A DNA stretch of 37,485 nucleotides from an uncultured Chloroflexota bacterium (GTDB taxonomy: Bacteria > Chloroflexota > UBA4733). The position numbers and the translations under genes are program-made. The notes under the pieces were generated by a model. That model ran no database searches. It was not told where the DNA came from and saw only the letters and a list, made by a program, of their open reading frames with translations. Of the stretch, positions 8,227 to 17,381 are shown piece after piece. Positions within the stretch are counted from its first letter, which is position 1. Every line of letters starts with the position of its first letter. The DNA is taken from assembly GCA_937967325.1 (NCBI GenBank), contig CALBSQ010000035.1, forward strand, positions 1 to 37,485. Reading direction: 5' to 3'.

Positions 8227-8415
8227 GACCCCTCCCTACCCTCCCCGTTCCGGAGAGGGGGTGCAGGCGGCGCGCTCGGTGCAAGTACCGGACGCGCCGC
8301 CTGCAACGGATTGGACACGTCCGCCGAAGCTAGGGGACATAATAGTCTGCCAGTTCCCTGCACCGGGCGCGCCGCCTGCGCTCCCTCTCCGGAACGGGGA
8401 GGGTAGGGAGGGGTC
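8227..8415. mobile_element. MITE-like element with 57-bp terminal inverted repeats
   Basis: The left end (8227-8283) and the reverse complement of the right end (8359-8415) agree at 54 of 57 positions by eye. The outer part is C-rich (GACCCCTCCCTACCC...) and the inner part is GCAGGCGGCGCG. The 75-bp interior holds another inverse copy of the inner motif (CGCGCCGCCTGC, about 8292-8303), which could fold with the left end. The interior is too short to encode a transposase. The right edge coincides with the stop codon of the pglX remnant (8414-8416). Whether it is a MITE mobilised in trans or a large REP-type hairpin cannot be told from one copy. Confidence 0.75.
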
Positions 8416-9110
8416 ATTCCGCCGCCTCCCGCGCCGCCAACTTCTCCGCGATCGTCTGATGCACATCGTTCACCCGCTCCGGCCCATCCGGGTTGCGCCC
8501 GCGGTCCTTGTTCCAGTTGACGGTGAAACGCTCGCGCAGGACCCCGGCGGCGACGAGGGGGCGGACATTCAGCCGGACCCCGTCATTCAGGTCGGGACGC
8601 CAGCCGATGGGCTGCTCAGCCGGCGACTTCCAGCGGACATAGATGTCATAGGGCGGCTCGCCCGTTTGGATGGCCTGGAGCTTTACCTGGAGCCGGAGCG
8701 CGGCGACCAGACGGCCATCGGCGCCCGCCACGCCGTCGGTCGCGTCGCGCCGCTGCCCTTCGATCCACCGGCCGAGATAGGAGTAGATCAGCGCGTTGAG
8801 GCGGGCGGCGTCCAGCGTATGGTAGTTAACCAGTGCCGAGAACCCGTCCTTGCGGCCGCCCCAGATCTGCCAGATGAAGGGGCGGTTATGGAACAGCTTG
8901 CAATGCCAGGCCTCCAATCCCTTGCCGCCGAACTGCGCCGCCGCCAGCACTCCTCTTGCCTGCGCGGCGACCATTCGCCGCAATAGGCAGCCAGGAGCGG
9001 CTGGGCCGCGTACTCCGGCTCCCAGAGCTCGATGGTGTGCAGCTCGCGCAGGCGCCGCACAGTAGGCGGCGCGGCCCCGCGTGCGCACCTCCGCCAACAT
9101 GATGGCGCGG
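8414..9110 (-). pseudogene. pglX: 3' remnant of a BREX-type adenine methyltransferase (PglX-like)
   Basis: The frame ending at 8414 encodes a block strongly resembling the C-terminus of PglX-type methyltransferases: HCKLFHNRPFIWQIW, GRKDGFSALVNYHTLD, GEPPYDIYVRWK, EQPIGWRPDLNDGVRLN and TVNWNKDRGRNPDG. About 180 C-terminal residues are intact. Upstream, near 8950-8960, similarity moves to another frame (RRLRELHTIELWEPEY, CGEWSPRRQE), so at least one frameshift is present. The catalytic methyltransferase domain (SAM motif, NPPY) is absent; the SbcC gene lies immediately upstream. PglX normally exceeds 1000 residues. The limits given are those of recognisable similarity. It cannot methylate DNA as it stands. 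Confidence 0.8.
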
Positions 9111-9284
9111 CTGTTGTGGACGCCAGCGCTGGAGTGGCTGCAGCCCAAGCCGAGGGCGACGTCGGGAGGTTGCAGAGTCCGGCCAGTTGCTGTAACGATC
9201 GGTTTCTCCCCACTCACGCTACGCAGCCAATCCTTGTACGCTTGATTGCATGAGCGGTCCTACACGGTCGCCGCGCTGTAGCCC

Positions 9285-12200
9285 TCAATCCACCAGCACG
9301 GCCCGCGAGCTACCGTCTTCCAGCCTGATCTCGTACTTGTGGCGGAAGCCGCTGGCGAACTCTTCCTGGTGCGAGACCAGGATGATCCGGCCGAGTGCGT
9401 TGCCCAGCCGGTGCAGCTCGTCGCTCATCTCCCGCAAGCCGTCGCGGTCCAGGCTGCCGAAACCTTCGTCGATGATGACCGACTCCATGCGCCGAGCGCC
9501 CTCCCCGGCGTAGCGGCCGATGCCGATGGCCAGGCTTACGGCCACGCGGAAGCGCTGGCTGCCACTGAGCAGCTTCACGTGGAGCGGCTGCTGGCCGGTC
9601 TGCCGGTTGTAGGCGACCAGGTCCAGGGCCTTGCTGCCTTCGCCGGTACTGTTGTCGGAGCGCAGCTCGAGCTGGAGAGCGCCAGCGGAGATATGGTCCA
9701 GGATGTCGTTGGCGTGCCCCACGATGCCCACCTCGGCCTGGTGGAGGAGGTGGCGCTGCAAGTTGTCGCGGCCGAGCAGGCGTTCCAGCTCGCCGTACAG
9801 GTATGCCTGGTGCGCCACCTTCCGGCGCTGTTCGGCCCATTCCTGGCGCTGCTCTCGCCGCGACTCCAGCGTCTGGCGCCGGGTCTCGGCTTCCTGGCGC
9901 GCTCGGTCCGCCTCTTGTTCCCTTGCGCTGACCCTGCGGTCCTCTGCGTCAAGCTCGGCCTTTGGCCGGCGCGCCTCCTCGGGGACGTGGCTCAGCGCCT
10001 CCTGCACGTCGCGCAGGCTCTGCTGAAGTAGTGCATGGTCACGGCGGGCGTCGACCAGCGCCGCCGCGCGGCGGTCGGCCCCGCCGAGCGCTTTCTGTTC
10101 TTGTCCCAGCGCCGCCAGCTCAGCACGTGAACCCGCGGCGCCACGCTCCTGCCAGGGTTCGGGGAGGTCAGCCAGCCGCAGGGCGATGCCGCGCTCCAGC
10201 TCGCCTTCGCGCACCTCCTCTGCATTCGCATCGTGGGTCGCTTGCTCTTGCGCCGCTCCTTCCTTGTCCACCACGGCCTGGGCGGCGCCTCGCCGCTGGC
10301 GCGCCTCCTCCACATCCGTCTCGACGCCGCTGAGGGCCGCTTCCGTCGCCTTCTCAGCGTCCTTCGCCGCGGCATGCTCCGCGCGGATGCGCCTGGTCCG
10401 CTCGGCGGGATAGCGCTGCTCCCCCCGGGCCACGCGCTCGGCCAGCGGCTGGCGCTCCACGCGCCGGTCGTGTCGCTCTCTGGCCTTTGCCCGCAGGCTG
10501 GTCAGGCGCTGCTCCGCAGCCGCGAGCGCGGCCAGCGACTGTGCCAGCGCCGCCAGCTCGCCGGCGGTCGGGTAGGCGCTGGCAAAGCAGGTGCTCCTGA
10601 CTACCGCCGCATCCGGCCGGATGCGGGCGGCGTAGGTCGAGGGTAGCGCAGCCAGGGCCGCCTGCGCCTGCTTCTCGGCCTGGCCCTGCCGCAGGCGGGC
10701 CAGGCGCTCGGCCTCCTGCTGCGTCCGCTGGTGCTGGTGGAGCGCTATCAGCTTGTCGCCCAGCGCCTGCATGTCCTTCTCCAGTTGCTTGACCACGGTG
10801 TCCGCCTCGGAGAAGGCCCGTTGTGCCTCCTTGTAGTGCTGCTCTTTCTCCGCCACCTCCGCCAGCACACGCTCGCGCTCCGCTTCCAGGTGCTCCGCCG
10901 TCAGCTCGCTGCCGCAGTAGGGGCAATCGGGCTTGCCCTCGATTTGGTGGAAGCGGCGTAGGTGTGCCTTGGCCTCGTCGTACAGGGCCTTCGCCGCGGC
11001 CGCCCGCTCACGCCAGTCCTTATCACCGCTCCGTGCTGTCGCCAGCTCACTCGAACAGCCCTTCTGCTCGGCCTCCGCCGCCGTGATCTCCTGCCCCAAC
11101 GCCCCGCCGCGGTCCAGGGCCGCGCCCGCCTGCGCAGCCGCCTCCCGCCAGTCGGCGCGAGCGCCGGCATACTGTTCGAGCCAGGGGAGCGTCGCCTGGA
11201 GCTCCTGGAGTGCCTGCACGGTGCGCTCTTGCGCCGCCAGTTGATCATCCAGGTCGGGTGGATAGCTGGCCAGCACCCGATCCAGCTCGGCCAGTTGCGA
11301 TCGGTCGCGCTCCAGGGTGACCAGCGCCTCCACGTCCGGTGCCAGGTCGGCCAGCGTGCGCAAGGCGCCGTTGCGCTGGTCCTTGAGCATGGCCTGTTGC
11401 GCTTCCAGCCGGGCCACATCTGCCGCAGCCATGTCGAGCTGCGCTTGCGCCTGGGCGAGCTGCTCGCTCCAACGCTGCGCGTGGGCCTGGTGCTCGGCGC
11501 GCTGTCGGCGGCAGTCGTCCAGGCGCTCCCGTTCCGCCAGCAAGGAGCGCAGGCCGGGCACGACGGCAATCAACTCGGACAGGCGTGCGGCGTCGCGCTC
11601 GATGTCGTCAGCGTTCGCGAGTAGCTCCTGGGCCTTCGCCAGCTGCTCTTCCAGCTCACGCCGTCTCGCCGCCTGGCGTCCCCACTCGGCTGCCTGTACG
11701 ACCAGTGCCGCCAGTTGCCGCTGCCGCTGCCGCGCGGTCTCCGCGTCGCCGAGGGCCGAGGCGGCCTGCTGGGTGAGCTGGGCAATCTCCTCATCGCTCA
11801 CCTCCGGCGTCGCCTGCAAGCGCCCGCCATAGACGCGGGCCTCGGTGTTGGCCTCACCGTGCCGTCCCCTGGCGAGCTCATGGAGCCGTTCGTAGACGGA
11901 GAGGTTGAGCAGTTGGCTCAGCATGCGATGGCGCACGCTCGGGTCGGCCTCCAGCAGCGCATCGGCCTTGCCCTGCTGGAGCAACACCGATGCGGTGAAA
12001 GTGTCGTCCTTCAGGCCGATGGTCCGCTCCACCCAACGGTCGAGGCCAGCCCTGCTGTCGGTGCTCGGCTCTACCAGCCACTGCTCCTGTCCATCCCCAC
12101 CGCGAGTCAGGTGCCACGCCTGATAGCTCGCTGGGCCGCGCCGCGCGACCGTGCGCTTGACGCGGAAGACCTCCTCTCCTAGCCGGAAATCGAGCTCCAC

Positions 12201-12416
12201 CATCAACCGGTCCGCCTGATGATTGATGAGATCCTCATGGTGCTGCTTCCCCCCGCGACAGGCACCATACAGGACGAAGGTGATGGCGTCGAAGAGGGCC
12301 GACTTGCCGGCCCCGTTGGGACCCACTAGCGCCCACAGCGGCGCGCCGTCGAAACTGACCGTTGCCGGCTCGCGGTAACTCATGAAGCCGTCGAGATGGA
12401 TGCGCAGCGGGATCAT
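9285..12416 (-). CDS. sbcC: SbcC/Rad50-like ATPase with zinc-hook coiled coil
   Basis: With SbcD/Mre11, Rad50-type ATPases clamp DNA ends and gate their nucleolytic processing. The 1043 residues show Walker A GPNGAGKS (32-39), two long coiled-coil arms rich in Ala, Glu, Arg and Gln, a zinc hook CPYC near residue 498 at the midpoint, an ABC signature variant LSGSQRF, Walker B VIIDEGFGSLD (about 980) and a terminal VSHQEEF switch. The length is normal. The ATG overlaps the sbcD stop (ATGA), so the subunits are translationally coupled. The gene ends the second transcription unit. The partner genes herA and nurA upstream make this resemble the archaeal rad50-mre11-herA-nurA cluster more than the usual bacterial sbcDC pair. 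Confidence 0.92.
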   Translation of the reverse strand: MIPLRIHLDGFMSYREPATVSFDGAPLWALVGPNGAGKSALFDAITFVLYGACRGGKQHHEDLINHQADRLMVELDFRLGEEVFRVKRTVARRGPASYQAWHLTRGGDGQEQWLVEPSTDSRAGLDRWVERTIGLKDDTFTASVLLQQGKADALLEADPSVRHRMLSQLLNLSVYERLHELARGRHGEANTEARVYGGRLQATPEVSDEEIAQLTQQAASALGDAETARQRQRQLAALVVQAAEWGRQAARRRELEEQLAKAQELLANADDIERDAARLSELIAVVPGLRSLLAERERLDDCRRQRAEHQAHAQRWSEQLAQAQAQLDMAAADVARLEAQQAMLKDQRNGALRTLADLAPDVEALVTLERDRSQLAELDRVLASYPPDLDDQLAAQERTVQALQELQATLPWLEQYAGARADWREAAAQAGAALDRGGALGQEITAAEAEQKGCSSELATARSGDKDWRERAAAAKALYDEAKAHLRRFHQIEGKPDCPYCGSELTAEHLEAERERVLAEVAEKEQHYKEAQRAFSEADTVVKQLEKDMQALGDKLIALHQHQRTQQEAERLARLRQGQAEKQAQAALAALPSTYAARIRPDAAVVRSTCFASAYPTAGELAALAQSLAALAAAEQRLTSLRAKARERHDRRVERQPLAERVARGEQRYPAERTRRIRAEHAAAKDAEKATEAALSGVETDVEEARQRRGAAQAVVDKEGAAQEQATHDANAEEVREGELERGIALRLADLPEPWQERGAAGSRAELAALGQEQKALGGADRRAAALVDARRDHALLQQSLRDVQEALSHVPEEARRPKAELDAEDRRVSAREQEADRARQEAETRRQTLESRREQRQEWAEQRRKVAHQAYLYGELERLLGRDNLQRHLLHQAEVGIVGHANDILDHISAGALQLELRSDNSTGEGSKALDLVAYNRQTGQQPLHVKLLSGSQRFRVAVSLAIGIGRYAGEGARRMESVIIDEGFGSLDRDGLREMSDELHRLGNALGRIILVSHQEEFASGFRHKYEIRLEDGSSRAVLVD

Positions 12417-13639
12417 CGCCAGCCCTCCTCGCTCAGCAGCCCCTCCGCCAGTACCAGCAGCTCACCTCTGTGTGGATGGGTGGCCAGGCTATCCTGTAGG
12501 TAGGCCCGCACCGTTGTCAGCGGATCGCCCAGCCGTTCCGCATGCGCGGCGCCCTCGGCACGGCCGAGATTCTCGAACTCGCGGCGGTACCAGCGTGGGA
12601 AGACGCCCTGGATGGCCTGGCAAAGGGCGTCCCGATCGTGGAGGTCGGGGTGCCAGTGCAGCCGGTACGAGACCAGCGCCCGTTCGGCATCGGGGTGCTC
12701 CTGGGCCAGTGTTGGCAGTTGCCTCTCCGGGTCCGTGATCTCCAGGTGATAGATGGGCGTCGCCTCCAGTGGCAGCAGGGCCGGCTCGCCGACGCGGCCA
12801 GCCCGGTCAATCTCGCAGAACACGACGCTCTTCTCGTCGTCGCGCTCGTTGCCATCCAGCCGCTCGATGCTACCGGCATACCGGATATGGGAGGCGCTGG
12901 GAATCGCCGTCTGCGGCCGGTGGATGTGGCCGTAGGCGACGTAGGCCCAGTGCGCCGGGATGTCCGACGGCTCGAACACGACGTCCTCCGCCTCGCTCAG
13001 CCGGTAGAGCGAATGGGTCTGAACGCCCCGGACGTGGACATGGCTCACCAACACGCTGGGCAGCGTCGGATCCAGGCGACGTTCCAGCTCGTCCAGCACG
13101 TGCTTGAACGCTACCTGGATGGCCCGGTGCTTCTCCTCGACGCCGCGGTACTGCGCTGCCTCGCCGCGTAGATAGCAGCGCGCCGTGGGATAGGGCATGA
13201 GCACGAGCTGGACGATAAGCCCGGCGGGATCGGCCAGCTTGAGCAGGCGCGGCCGTGCCGCAACGTACAGCCGACCGGTTAGCTCGCTGCCGTCGGGGCG
13301 CGGCCGGCCGGGGGCGACCAGGTCGAGCGCCTGGCGCAGCATCTCGAAGAACGGCTCGCTATCGTGGTTGCCGCTGATGGCTACCATGGTGCCGCCGCGC
13401 TGCAGGAAGGGCCCGAGGATCTGCCGGAGGTCGCCCACGGCCGTCTCCAGCTCCTCCATGCGGCTGTGTTCGCTCATGAGATCGCCGGCCACGAGCAGCA
13501 CGTCAATGGCGTACTCCTCCAGGTAGCGGGCAATTTGCTCCAGCGCCTTGCAAACGTCTTGCCGGCGGTCCACGCGGCCGAGGGATTCGTTCATGTGCCA
13601 GTCGGCAGTGTGCAGGATGCGCATCGTCCCCCCGTTCAT
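12413..13639 (-). CDS. sbcD: SbcD/Mre11-like DNA exonuclease
   Basis: This is a calcineurin-like Mn2+ phosphoesterase of 408 residues. All metal-binding motifs are visible: HTADWH (10-15), AGDLMSEHS (51-59), GNHD (90-93), SHVH (199-202) and GHIH (237-240). Asp13, His15, Asp53, Asn91, His200 and His240 are the expected ligands. A C-terminal capping and Rad50-binding region follows. The gene overlaps the stop of the HerA-like ATPase gene by 4 nt and is itself overlapped by sbcC. An in-frame second ATG five codons in (MRILHTADWH) is the more usual family start, but coupling favours the first. Confidence 0.92.
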   Translation of the reverse strand: MNGGTMRILHTADWHMNESLGRVDRRQDVCKALEQIARYLEEYAIDVLLVAGDLMSEHSRMEELETAVGDLRQILGPFLQRGGTMVAISGNHDSEPFFEMLRQALDLVAPGRPRPDGSELTGRLYVAARPRLLKLADPAGLIVQLVLMPYPTARCYLRGEAAQYRGVEEKHRAIQVAFKHVLDELERRLDPTLPSVLVSHVHVRGVQTHSLYRLSEAEDVVFEPSDIPAHWAYVAYGHIHRPQTAIPSASHIRYAGSIERLDGNERDDEKSVVFCEIDRAGRVGEPALLPLEATPIYHLEITDPERQLPTLAQEHPDAERALVSYRLHWHPDLHDRDALCQAIQGVFPRWYRREFENLGRAEGAAHAERLGDPLTTVRAYLQDSLATHPHRGELLVLAEGLLSEEGWR

Positions 13640-15510
13640 TTGTCAATGATGGCCATGAGGTCATCGCCGCCATCCGCTCGCGAAACCGTTTCGCCGCCCG
13701 CCTCTCGCGGATTCATGGCCCAGGCCGGGAAGGGTACGCGCAGATGCAGCGGCTCGCGGAAGTTGTCCTGTATGAGCAGCTTCTCGTTCGGCGGCAACGC
13801 CTCCGCCTTCCGCCGGGCGCCGTCGCCGAGGAAGCGCCAGATCGGTGAGGCCAGTTCCAGACTGCCGGATTTGCCGAGGGCGCGAACGCCGGCATTTTCA
13901 ATCACTTTCTCGGAGACCTTGGACGCCTGCTGCTGAGCGCCGAACAGGATGATCCCCTGGGAGCGCATCTCCGCCGCCACCGTCTCGATAAGCTGCGTGA
14001 TGGGGTCGCGCGCGCCTCGCGGCGCAAAGCGATTGAGCTCGTCGATCATCACGACGTAGACGAGATCACGAACCGCCGCCGACCCGGTGCGCGCAGTCAC
14101 CAACTGGCGGAAGACCGTCGCCACGACAAATCGTTGCAGCTCCGGCTGATCGGCCAGCGCCGCAAGGTCGATGACGATGGGATCGCTGGTGTCCGCCCGC
14201 GCCACGTTCAGCGGGTTGCCTTCCTGGTCGTCCCGGCGCAGCGCGCCCCGGCTCTCGTATACGACCTTGATCAGACGGCGGACGAGCTTCTGCCAGGTGC
14301 CCGAGTGGTGACCACCCAGCTCACGGTCGGCCTCTTTGGCCTTGGCCTGCTGCCGGGTCCACTTCAGTAGGTCCTGGAAGGTCGTGGGCTGGCCGCGATC
14401 GGCGCGTAGCGAGCGCGTCGCCGTCCCGTCGTTTGCGGTCCGCTCATTGGTGAGCCAGGCTTCCAGGTCGTCGGTGATGGCGCTGAAATTGCTGTCCTGG
14501 ATGTCGGCCTCGGCGAACAGATAGGTGACGAGGCCCTGCTGGACAAGGTCGCGCAGGCTCCAACTGTAGGGCTGAACGCCTTCGCTACGCCCCGTCGGGA
14601 CGGGAAGGCTGTTCCCCGGTTGCTGGACGGCATAGTAGCTGACGTTAGCGAACGGCCCCGGCCCATCGACTTCCAGACGCTGCCAGTCGCCCAGGTGGGC
14701 GCCGGGGTCGAAGCGATTGTTGGGGCGGTCGATGTAGAACAGGTCGAAGCCCTTCACATTGAAGATGATCGGTGCGATGCGCAGCCGGTTGGGGTCGGAG
14801 GGACGCTCCTTGGCCTGGCGGCGCGCCAGACGGAGCAACAGCCAGAGCACCGTGAGTAGAAAGCTGGTCTTGGTGCCGCGTCCCGTCGTGCCGTTCACCA
14901 CCATGTGCCCGCCAATGGCGCCGAGGAGGTAGTCCAGGTCGATGCAACCGACACCGGCGAGTTGCTCGCCGCCGTTCTTGACCAGGCCGATGCCCAGCGG
15001 CTGTCCCATCTCATCGACCTGATAGGCCAGGCGGGCGTCCGCATCGGTCGCCAAGTAGACATCGCTGCGCTCGCGGGGCGAGGTGAGCACCGCCGGTTCG
15101 GTGCGCAGGATGCTGGCCTTGGCGTAGGTATAGCCGTCGCTGACAAACGGCGGCTGATAGCCGACGTCGCCGTCCGCCTCGTCCACCTCGCCGGCCATGC
15201 TGCGCTTGCGGCTGCCGCGGTAGGTCTCTTCCACCAGACCGTAGAAGGTGTACTGGCGCGTGGCGATGACGCTTTCGCAAACGACGAGCTGCGAACGCTC
15301 GACCAGCGCAGTCGCGGGTACCCAGAAATAAAAGTGGTCGCTCGTCGCTTCCTGCCCCTCGGGCGCCGCCACCTTACCGAGGACTACCCGTTGGCCACTC
15401 ACCGGAATCGCCGCTGCGCCGTTCAATCCAGGCCCTACGCCGTCGCCGATGGCCGTGCCATCCGTCGCTTCCACGCGCTTGCTCCTCTCATTTCGCCCCG
15501 AAGTGCTCAT
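13636..15510 (-). CDS. HerA-like ATPase (DUF87 type) with non-canonical P-loop
   Basis: The 624-residue protein has an N-terminal beta-rich region like the HAS barrel (residues about 35-160) and a FtsK/HerA ATPase core. It shows a P-loop at 207-216 (GTTGRGTKTS), IIFNVKGFDLFYID (249-261), Walker B VYVVMIDELNRFAP (485-498), and a sensor region LFGAQQQASKVSEK (522-535). HerA forms a hexameric ring that drives NurA along DNA ends. A consensus P-loop would read GxxGxGKT; here Thr sits between the last Gly and Lys. Whether this is functional is open. The gene follows the NurA-like gene by 51 nt (GGAGG before the ATG) and overlaps sbcD by 4 nt, so it is the likely partner of that nuclease. Confidence 0.82.
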   Translation of the reverse strand: MSTSGRNERSKRVEATDGTAIGDGVGPGLNGAAAIPVSGQRVVLGKVAAPEGQEATSDHFYFWVPATALVERSQLVVCESVIATRQYTFYGLVEETYRGSRKRSMAGEVDEADGDVGYQPPFVSDGYTYAKASILRTEPAVLTSPRERSDVYLATDADARLAYQVDEMGQPLGIGLVKNGGEQLAGVGCIDLDYLLGAIGGHMVVNGTTGRGTKTSFLLTVLWLLLRLARRQAKERPSDPNRLRIAPIIFNVKGFDLFYIDRPNNRFDPGAHLGDWQRLEVDGPGPFANVSYYAVQQPGNSLPVPTGRSEGVQPYSWSLRDLVQQGLVTYLFAEADIQDSNFSAITDDLEAWLTNERTANDGTATRSLRADRGQPTTFQDLLKWTRQQAKAKEADRELGGHHSGTWQKLVRRLIKVVYESRGALRRDDQEGNPLNVARADTSDPIVIDLAALADQPELQRFVVATVFRQLVTARTGSAAVRDLVYVVMIDELNRFAPRGARDPITQLIETVAAEMRSQGIILFGAQQQASKVSEKVIENAGVRALGKSGSLELASPIWRFLGDGARRKAEALPPNEKLLIQDNFREPLHLRVPFPAWAMNPREAGGETVSRADGGDDLMAIIDK

Positions 15511-15561
15511 TCACCGGCCTCCACGTTCTTTCCCAAGAACGGCGCGGAGTGTGACACGACC

Positions 15562-16656
15562 TCATAGCCCGCTCAGTCGGTAGAATCGATGCGCCAACTG
15601 GTCCGTAGGCGCGAAGATGCTCCCCAGGCTCTCCTCGGCGCGCTGGATCGGGTAGAGCGAGACGGGAGCACGACCATAGCCGGCGTCGCGGCAGCGATAC
15701 TCGCAAAGGGCCCGGGACAGCAGGTTGACCGCCCCGAAGTCGCCGCCCAGCGTCTGGTCAAAGTACTTCCACGGCAACTCCACCCGCACGATCCCCCAGT
15801 TTGGCAGCTCGCCCCGGTTGCCGTCCAAGCGCAGATACCAGGTAACCACTTCGACGTTCAGCCTGCCCGCCCGGGTCGCCTGGTCGCCGGGCAGGCCCTC
15901 GACGCGCCGCAGATGGAACGCCGGCGTGCGCTGGCCTGGTTCGAGGTTGTAGAACACGCGCCAGCCCTGGGGGTGCAGATAGGCTTTGTTGTGGGCCTTG
16001 ACCACGCCGACAACGGCGTCCGTCGCCGCGTCAAACGCGCCAGAGCGCGGATCCAGCCGGCCGTCCACCACGGTCGGAACGTCGACGCCGCCGGCGAGCA
16101 TCTGCCGCTCCAGGCGAATCATTTCGTCGTTGGAGCGGTTCTGGGTGGTCTTGCGCATGCGTTCGAAGTCGAAGAGTTCCCCTGGCCCGTCAGGCCGTTC
16201 GCTCGGAAGGAGGCGGAAGCCTTGTTCGCGCAGGTCGATGGCCAACTCCTCGACTTCATCCCAGGGAAACAGGTCGATGATCATGGAAACCACACGCTCC
16301 AGCGGGACCACTTCTTCCCGCCGGAGCTGGCCGTCGACGACACGCAGCGCGATGGCGCCGATTTGTGACAGCCGCACGGGCACCGGGTAGCCCTCGTCGC
16401 TCTGCAGCCAGGCGACGGTATGGCCGACATCCTTGCCGTCGATGAAGCGTCGGGGTAGGAGCGGACAAGCAGCCCAACCGGCGAGGTCACGTACATCGAT
16501 TGGCTGCCAGTCTCCCTCCGGGCGCTCGACGTCTAGATCGACGCTCTCGTCCTCCAGCGCCTCCAAGAGCTCGCCATCGGTCAGGAGCATTGGCGGCAGC
16601 GCGGCGTAGTCGCGCATGCGGCGCGTGCTCCGGCGAGCGAAAAACCGGATCTCCAT
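15562..16656 (-). CDS. NurA-like nuclease, first copy
   Basis: The 364-residue protein matches the NurA RNase H-like nuclease pattern. A first acidic motif is RRFIDGKDVGH (Asp73), followed by a strand ending LSQIGAIALRVVDG. A second is PTVVDGRLD (Asp198), followed by AVVGVVKAHN and, near the end, IVRVELPWKYF. NurA resects DNA ends together with HerA. Similarity is at motif level and the family call is moderately sure. The ATG at 16656 is chosen because a strong GGAGGGG precedes it; the frame stays open 53 codons further upstream inside the peptidase gene, which cannot be coding. It lies 11 nt after the IrrE-like gene. Confidence 0.7.
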   Translation of the reverse strand: MEIRFFARRSTRRMRDYAALPPMLLTDGELLEALEDESVDLDVERPEGDWQPIDVRDLAGWAACPLLPRRFIDGKDVGHTVAWLQSDEGYPVPVRLSQIGAIALRVVDGQLRREEVVPLERVVSMIIDLFPWDEVEELAIDLREQGFRLLPSERPDGPGELFDFERMRKTTQNRSNDEMIRLERQMLAGGVDVPTVVDGRLDPRSGAFDAATDAVVGVVKAHNKAYLHPQGWRVFYNLEPGQRTPAFHLRRVEGLPGDQATRAGRLNVEVVTWYLRLDGNRGELPNWGIVRVELPWKYFDQTLGGDFGAVNLLSRALCEYRCRDAGYGRAPVSLYPIQRAEESLGSIFAPTDQLAHRFYRLSGL

Positions 16657-16667
16657 CGCTCCCCTCC

Positions 16668-17381
16668 TCAGCTCTCCCCCATAGGCGTCGAGAGCAAGCC
16701 AAGCCCGCGCAGTCGCCAGCGCATCGCCGCCCGGCTGACCAGCAGGTCGGTCGCCAAGCGCCAGACCAGGTCTTCGTCGCGATAGGTGGAACGATACCGG
16801 TCGACAAGCGGCCACAGAACAGGGAGGGGCATCAGCAGCTCTACCGCAAACTGGTTGGCCTCGAACTCCATCTGCCGATAGGGCGGCAAGGCTACGGCAA
16901 CGGCCGGCGGCAAACCAAACTGTCCGTCGGGAAGGTCGGCAGGCGTCGACTCATCGCGTTCGCGTCCCGGGAAGGTGTCGCTCGCCACCAGGGGCCGGTC
17001 CAGCGCCTCGCCATGAGCGAGGAACACCGGGCGAAAGTGCAAGACGAAGTGGCCAAGCTCGTGGGCGACCGAAAAGCGCCGGCGGGTGAGACGGTCGGTT
17101 GCTTCTACGAAGATCGCGCCGTTGACGCCATCGGCGACGAGGTAGCCCGCCAGCGGGTTCTCGCCGGCGTCGGCGATCGATTCGGCGATGGCGCCTTGCT
17201 TCAGCAGTTCCTCGCCGGCCTTTCTACTCGTCAAGTCGCGCAGCTCGCGGCAGGTCACGCTGTAGGTGCCGAGGAGCTCCGCGAGCGGGGTGATGCAGCG
17301 GCGCGGGTCGGCCCGTGTCACCTCAGCCCTGTGGTAGAGATCGACGACGGCCGCCTCGATGGCGGTGTTTGCCTCATGCAC
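16668..17381 (-). CDS. ImmA/IrrE-family zinc metallopeptidase
   Basis: The protein has 237 residues. The zinc site is HELGH (107-111) within FSVAHELGHFVLH, with a downstream third ligand in EFEANQFAVELLMP (about 171-184), as in ImmA and Deinococcus IrrE/PprI. In those systems the enzyme cleaves a repressor (ImmR, DdrO) after DNA damage or phage signals. The start is GTG; its first 8 nt overlap the end of the preceding regulator gene. The position directly after a sigma factor and a small acidic protein suggests that the acidic protein is its substrate. That is an inference. Confidence 0.85.
   Translation of the reverse strand: MHEANTAIEAAVVDLYHRAEVTRADPRRCITPLAELLGTYSVTCRELRDLTSRKAGEELLKQGAIAESIADAGENPLAGYLVADGVNGAIFVEATDRLTRRRFSVAHELGHFVLHFRPVFLAHGEALDRPLVASDTFPGRERDESTPADLPDGQFGLPPAVAVALPPYRQMEFEANQFAVELLMPLPVLWPLVDRYRSTYRDEDLVWRLATDLLVSRAAMRWRLRGLGLLSTPMGES

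Noticed and set aside
8227..8415. CRISPR array
   Set aside because: The repeats are inverted, only two or three in number, and not regularly spaced.
9285..12416. RecN or chromosomal SMC
   Set aside because: The central CPYC zinc hook and the adjacent Mre11-type nuclease gene identify SbcC/Rad50.
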